Assembly (NCBI GenBank): GCA_023417165.1
Contig: JAEZGD010000700.1
Span: forward strand, 1 to 8,138
Direction of reading: 5' to 3'
Length of the DNA: 8,138 bases
Source of the DNA: Planctomycetota bacterium
GTDB taxonomy: Bacteria; Planctomycetota; Planctomycetia; Pirellulales; Pirellulaceae
In this document: positions 6,823 to 8,138 of the stretch, piece after piece
How the letters are laid out: each line of letters opens with the position of its first letter
How positions within the stretch are numbered: position 1 is the stretch's first letter
The notes under the pieces: generated by a model
Database searches by the model: none
What the model saw: the letters and a program-made list of their open reading frames with translations, nothing else
What the model was told of the DNA's origin: nothing
Program-made: the position numbers and the translations under genes

Positions 6823-7138
6823 TCTCCAGCCACGCAAACTTGCGTGCGTCGAACAAAAGCGTGCTATTGCAGCTTGTGCAGATCAATTCCCACGGTCGCT
6901 CGCCAGGCACTTCCGCGTTGGGAGCAGGCTTAGGAGCTGTCTCCGCTAAACGCTCGCGTGCTTCCTGCACAGCGCGCCGCTGCAGCGGCTGCTGACAGAC
7001 AGGGCAGGGCGTTTGTTCGAGCCGCTGGATCACTCGCTTGAGTCGCGCCGTTTCCCAAAACATCAGCGCAGCCGCGCCGAGCAGGGCGGCGACCAGCACA
7101 CCTAACAGCACGAACGCGACGATTTCGAGCGGCGTCAT
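6797..7138 (-). CDS. Small membrane-anchored protein with two CxxC knuckles
   Basis: 113 aa; no family recognised. One N-terminal membrane segment at about 5-27 (IVAFVLLGVLVAALLGAAAL) is followed by a basic stretch, ARLKRVIQRLEQ, so the C-terminal part probably faces the cytoplasm. Two cysteine pairs, CPVC (45-48) and CTSC (87-90), are separated by a charged and then Pro-rich linker and could form one zinc ribbon. The pairing resembles small zinc-ribbon proteins, but no catalytic motif is visible. It lies 49 bases downstream of kptA on the same strand, so the two may share a transcript. Its last 26 bases overlap the end of the convergent glycerate kinase gene, and there is no terminator between them. 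That it is a real gene is supported by the membrane segment plus ordered cysteine pairs. Confidence 0.75.
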   Translation of the reverse strand: MTPLEIVAFVLLGVLVAALLGAAALMFWETARLKRVIQRLEQTPCPVCQQPLQRRAVQEARERLAETAPKPAPNAEVPGERPWELICTSCNSTLLFDARKFAWLEIKHPHEAE

Positions 7139-7187
7139 GCAGCCATTCTAGAAACGATCCAGCCGTTCCTAAGTGTCCACCACACAG

Positions 7188-7736
7188 CTACTCGGTGGGA
7201 AATTCCAAGTACTCGACAGGCACGCTCGCCACCAACCACACGCCGTTCTCCGATCGATAAAACGAGATTCCCGCGGCATGCATGGCAAGCGCTCGCACAC
7301 GCAGAATCGCTGGCCGACCATGACGTTGCCCGACCTTGGTCGCAGTCGGTTCGTCTGGCGAAAGATGCACGTGCTGCCGTGAGCGTTTTTCGAGTCCGTG
7401 CGTGCGAATCGATTCGAGGAAACGCGTCGCGGTGCCATGAAAGAGATACTCTGGCGGCGTGACAGGAACCAGTTCCAAATCGACCGCCACCGAATGGCCT
7501 TGATTGGCGCGGATGCACAAACCATCGTCGCTGAGCTTGAATCGCTGCTTGTCACTGGTGGTAACGATGCGTTCGATGCGCTCGCGGGAAAGCATTCGTC
7601 CGTGCCTGGCGGCGCATTTGATCAGGTCTTCCACGACCGCCCAGCCTTGGGCATCCAGCGTCATCCCAATGGCTTCGGGCTGATGCCGCAGCACCAGGCT
7701 GAGAAACTTGCTATCACTTTGCAGGTCGGCGCTCAT
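7188..7736 (-). CDS. kptA: RNA 2'-phosphotransferase (Tpt1/KptA family)
   Basis: 182 aa, the usual length. KptA/Tpt1 enzymes use NAD+ to remove an internal 2'-phosphate from RNA, giving ADP-ribose 1'',2''-cyclic phosphate and nicotinamide. In yeast this ends tRNA splicing; the bacterial role is not established. The sequence shows FLSLVLRHQPEAIGMTLD (11-28) with the Arg17-His18 pair, GWAVVEDLI (31-39), IRANQGHS (75-82) with Arg76, the ADP-ribosyl-type motif FHGTATRFLESI (99-110), RQHVHLSPD (120-128) and VGQRHGRP (135-142) with Arg138. By position, Arg17, His18, Arg76 and Arg138 correspond to the Arg-His-Arg-Arg tetrad known from yeast Tpt1, so it should be active. It starts at ATG 7736; an AAGG lies immediately before that ATG, too close for a good Shine-Dalgarno. 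A terminator upstream implies its own promoter within 7737-7806. It probably runs into the CxxC membrane gene. Confidence 0.95.
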   Translation of the reverse strand: MSADLQSDSKFLSLVLRHQPEAIGMTLDAQGWAVVEDLIKCAARHGRMLSRERIERIVTTSDKQRFKLSDDGLCIRANQGHSVAVDLELVPVTPPEYLFHGTATRFLESIRTHGLEKRSRQHVHLSPDEPTATKVGQRHGRPAILRVRALAMHAAGISFYRSENGVWLVASVPVEYLEFPTE

Positions 7737-7806
7737 CCTTGAAATTCCTTGGTGTCAGCGACACGCTTGGCAGCCTTTAGGTTCGCGTCATTCCTTATGC
7801 GCAATG

Positions 7807-7835
7807 AAAAAGCCCCGACCTGGTGGCCGGGGCTT
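7807..7835 (-). terminator. Intrinsic terminator of the right-edge gene
   Basis: On the minus strand an 8-bp perfect stem, AAGCCCCG / CGGGGCTT (7828-7835 with 7810-7817), with a 10-base loop, runs into TTTTT (7811-7807). It lies about 30 bases past the stop at 7867, so it ends transcription of the right-edge gene and separates it from kptA. Confidence 0.85.
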
Positions 7836-7866
7836 GAACGTTGTTTCACAATGCGGCAGTCGGAGA

Positions 7867-8138
7867 TCAATCCCACCACCACTGGCCCTTAGCCAGCTTG
7901 CTCAGGTCGTTCTTGTCCCATGCCTCGGCGACTTCGCCTTCGTCTTGCAGCAGGTTATCGCGGCTCAGAGCACGGCGAGGCTGAATGCTGACACCACCGC
8001 CGATCGGCGTCATCAAACGGCTGCCTTTCCAGACGATATTGACGGTCGAGTCGACGTGCTGCGGCGCTTCGTACTTTTCGGTCGCGAAGGCACGTTCGTC
8101 ACTGAAGACTTCCATCTTCCAATCGGCCTGGCCATAGT
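7867..8138 (-). CDS. C-terminal part of an unidentified protein (runs off right edge)
   Basis: The frame stays open to the window end, giving at least 90 residues (YGQADWK... to the stop). An internal Met at 8115 could be taken for a start, but the open frame and protein-like residues before it suggest that the gene continues beyond 8138. The fragment is hydrophilic, with the segments VFSDERAFATEKYEAPQHVDSTV and VNIVWKGSRLMTPIGGGVSI, then an Asp/Glu/Lys-rich stretch and an unusual terminal Trp-Trp-Trp-Asp. I recognise no family. The PIGGGVSIQP segment suggests a beta structure. Its transcript ends at the terminator just downstream. Being real is likely because the reading frame, composition and terminator agree; function is unknown. 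Confidence 0.75.
   Translation of the reverse strand, partial: YGQADWKMEVFSDERAFATEKYEAPQHVDSTVNIVWKGSRLMTPIGGGVSIQPRRALSRDNLLQDEGEVAEAWDKNDLSKLAKGQWWWD

Overview
The window looks like part of a Planctomycetes chromosome, most probably from the Pirellulales. The case rests on GC-rich genes, a secreted TlpA-type thioredoxin with a long helical N-terminal region, several secreted or membrane proteins of no obvious family, few strong Shine-Dalgarno sites, and two intergenic repeats of a kind I remember from such genomes. That memory is unverified. No rRNA, tRNA, CRISPR array, transposase or phage gene is visible. Most of the window is ordinary chromosome, and I do not see a clear new defence or mobile system.

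Left block (about 1-4269, all genes on the minus strand). In transcription order from the right: a type IV prepilin-peptidase-like membrane protein that appears to have lost one catalytic aspartate; a LOG-family phosphoribohydrolase-like protein whose ATG overlaps the peptidase stop by 4 bp; a 304-base gap filled by a large imperfect inverted repeat; a pteridine-reductase-like short-chain dehydrogenase; a secreted TlpA-like thioredoxin; and at the edge an AT-rich direct repeat.

Centre (4270-6822). A 169-base divergent intergenic region separates the left block from a plus-strand pair. The first gene encodes a secreted protein of unknown function that seems to contain two copies of a beta-rich domain. 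The second is a MOFRL-type glycerate 2-kinase starting at GTG inside the first gene's stop (4 bp overlap), so the two are probably co-translated.

Right block (6797-8138, minus strand). A small membrane-anchored protein with two CxxC knuckles converges on the glycerate kinase and overlaps its 3' end by 26 bp. Upstream of it is kptA, an RNA 2'-phosphotransferase with the full set of expected catalytic residues. A clear intrinsic terminator then separates kptA from the C-terminal part of an unidentified gene that runs off the right edge.

Points most worth a second look: the apparently inactivated prepilin peptidase coupled to a LOG protein, the structured intergenic repeat with an 8-bp internal period, the duplicated-domain secreted protein coupled to glycerate kinase, and kptA next to a Zn-knuckle membrane protein.
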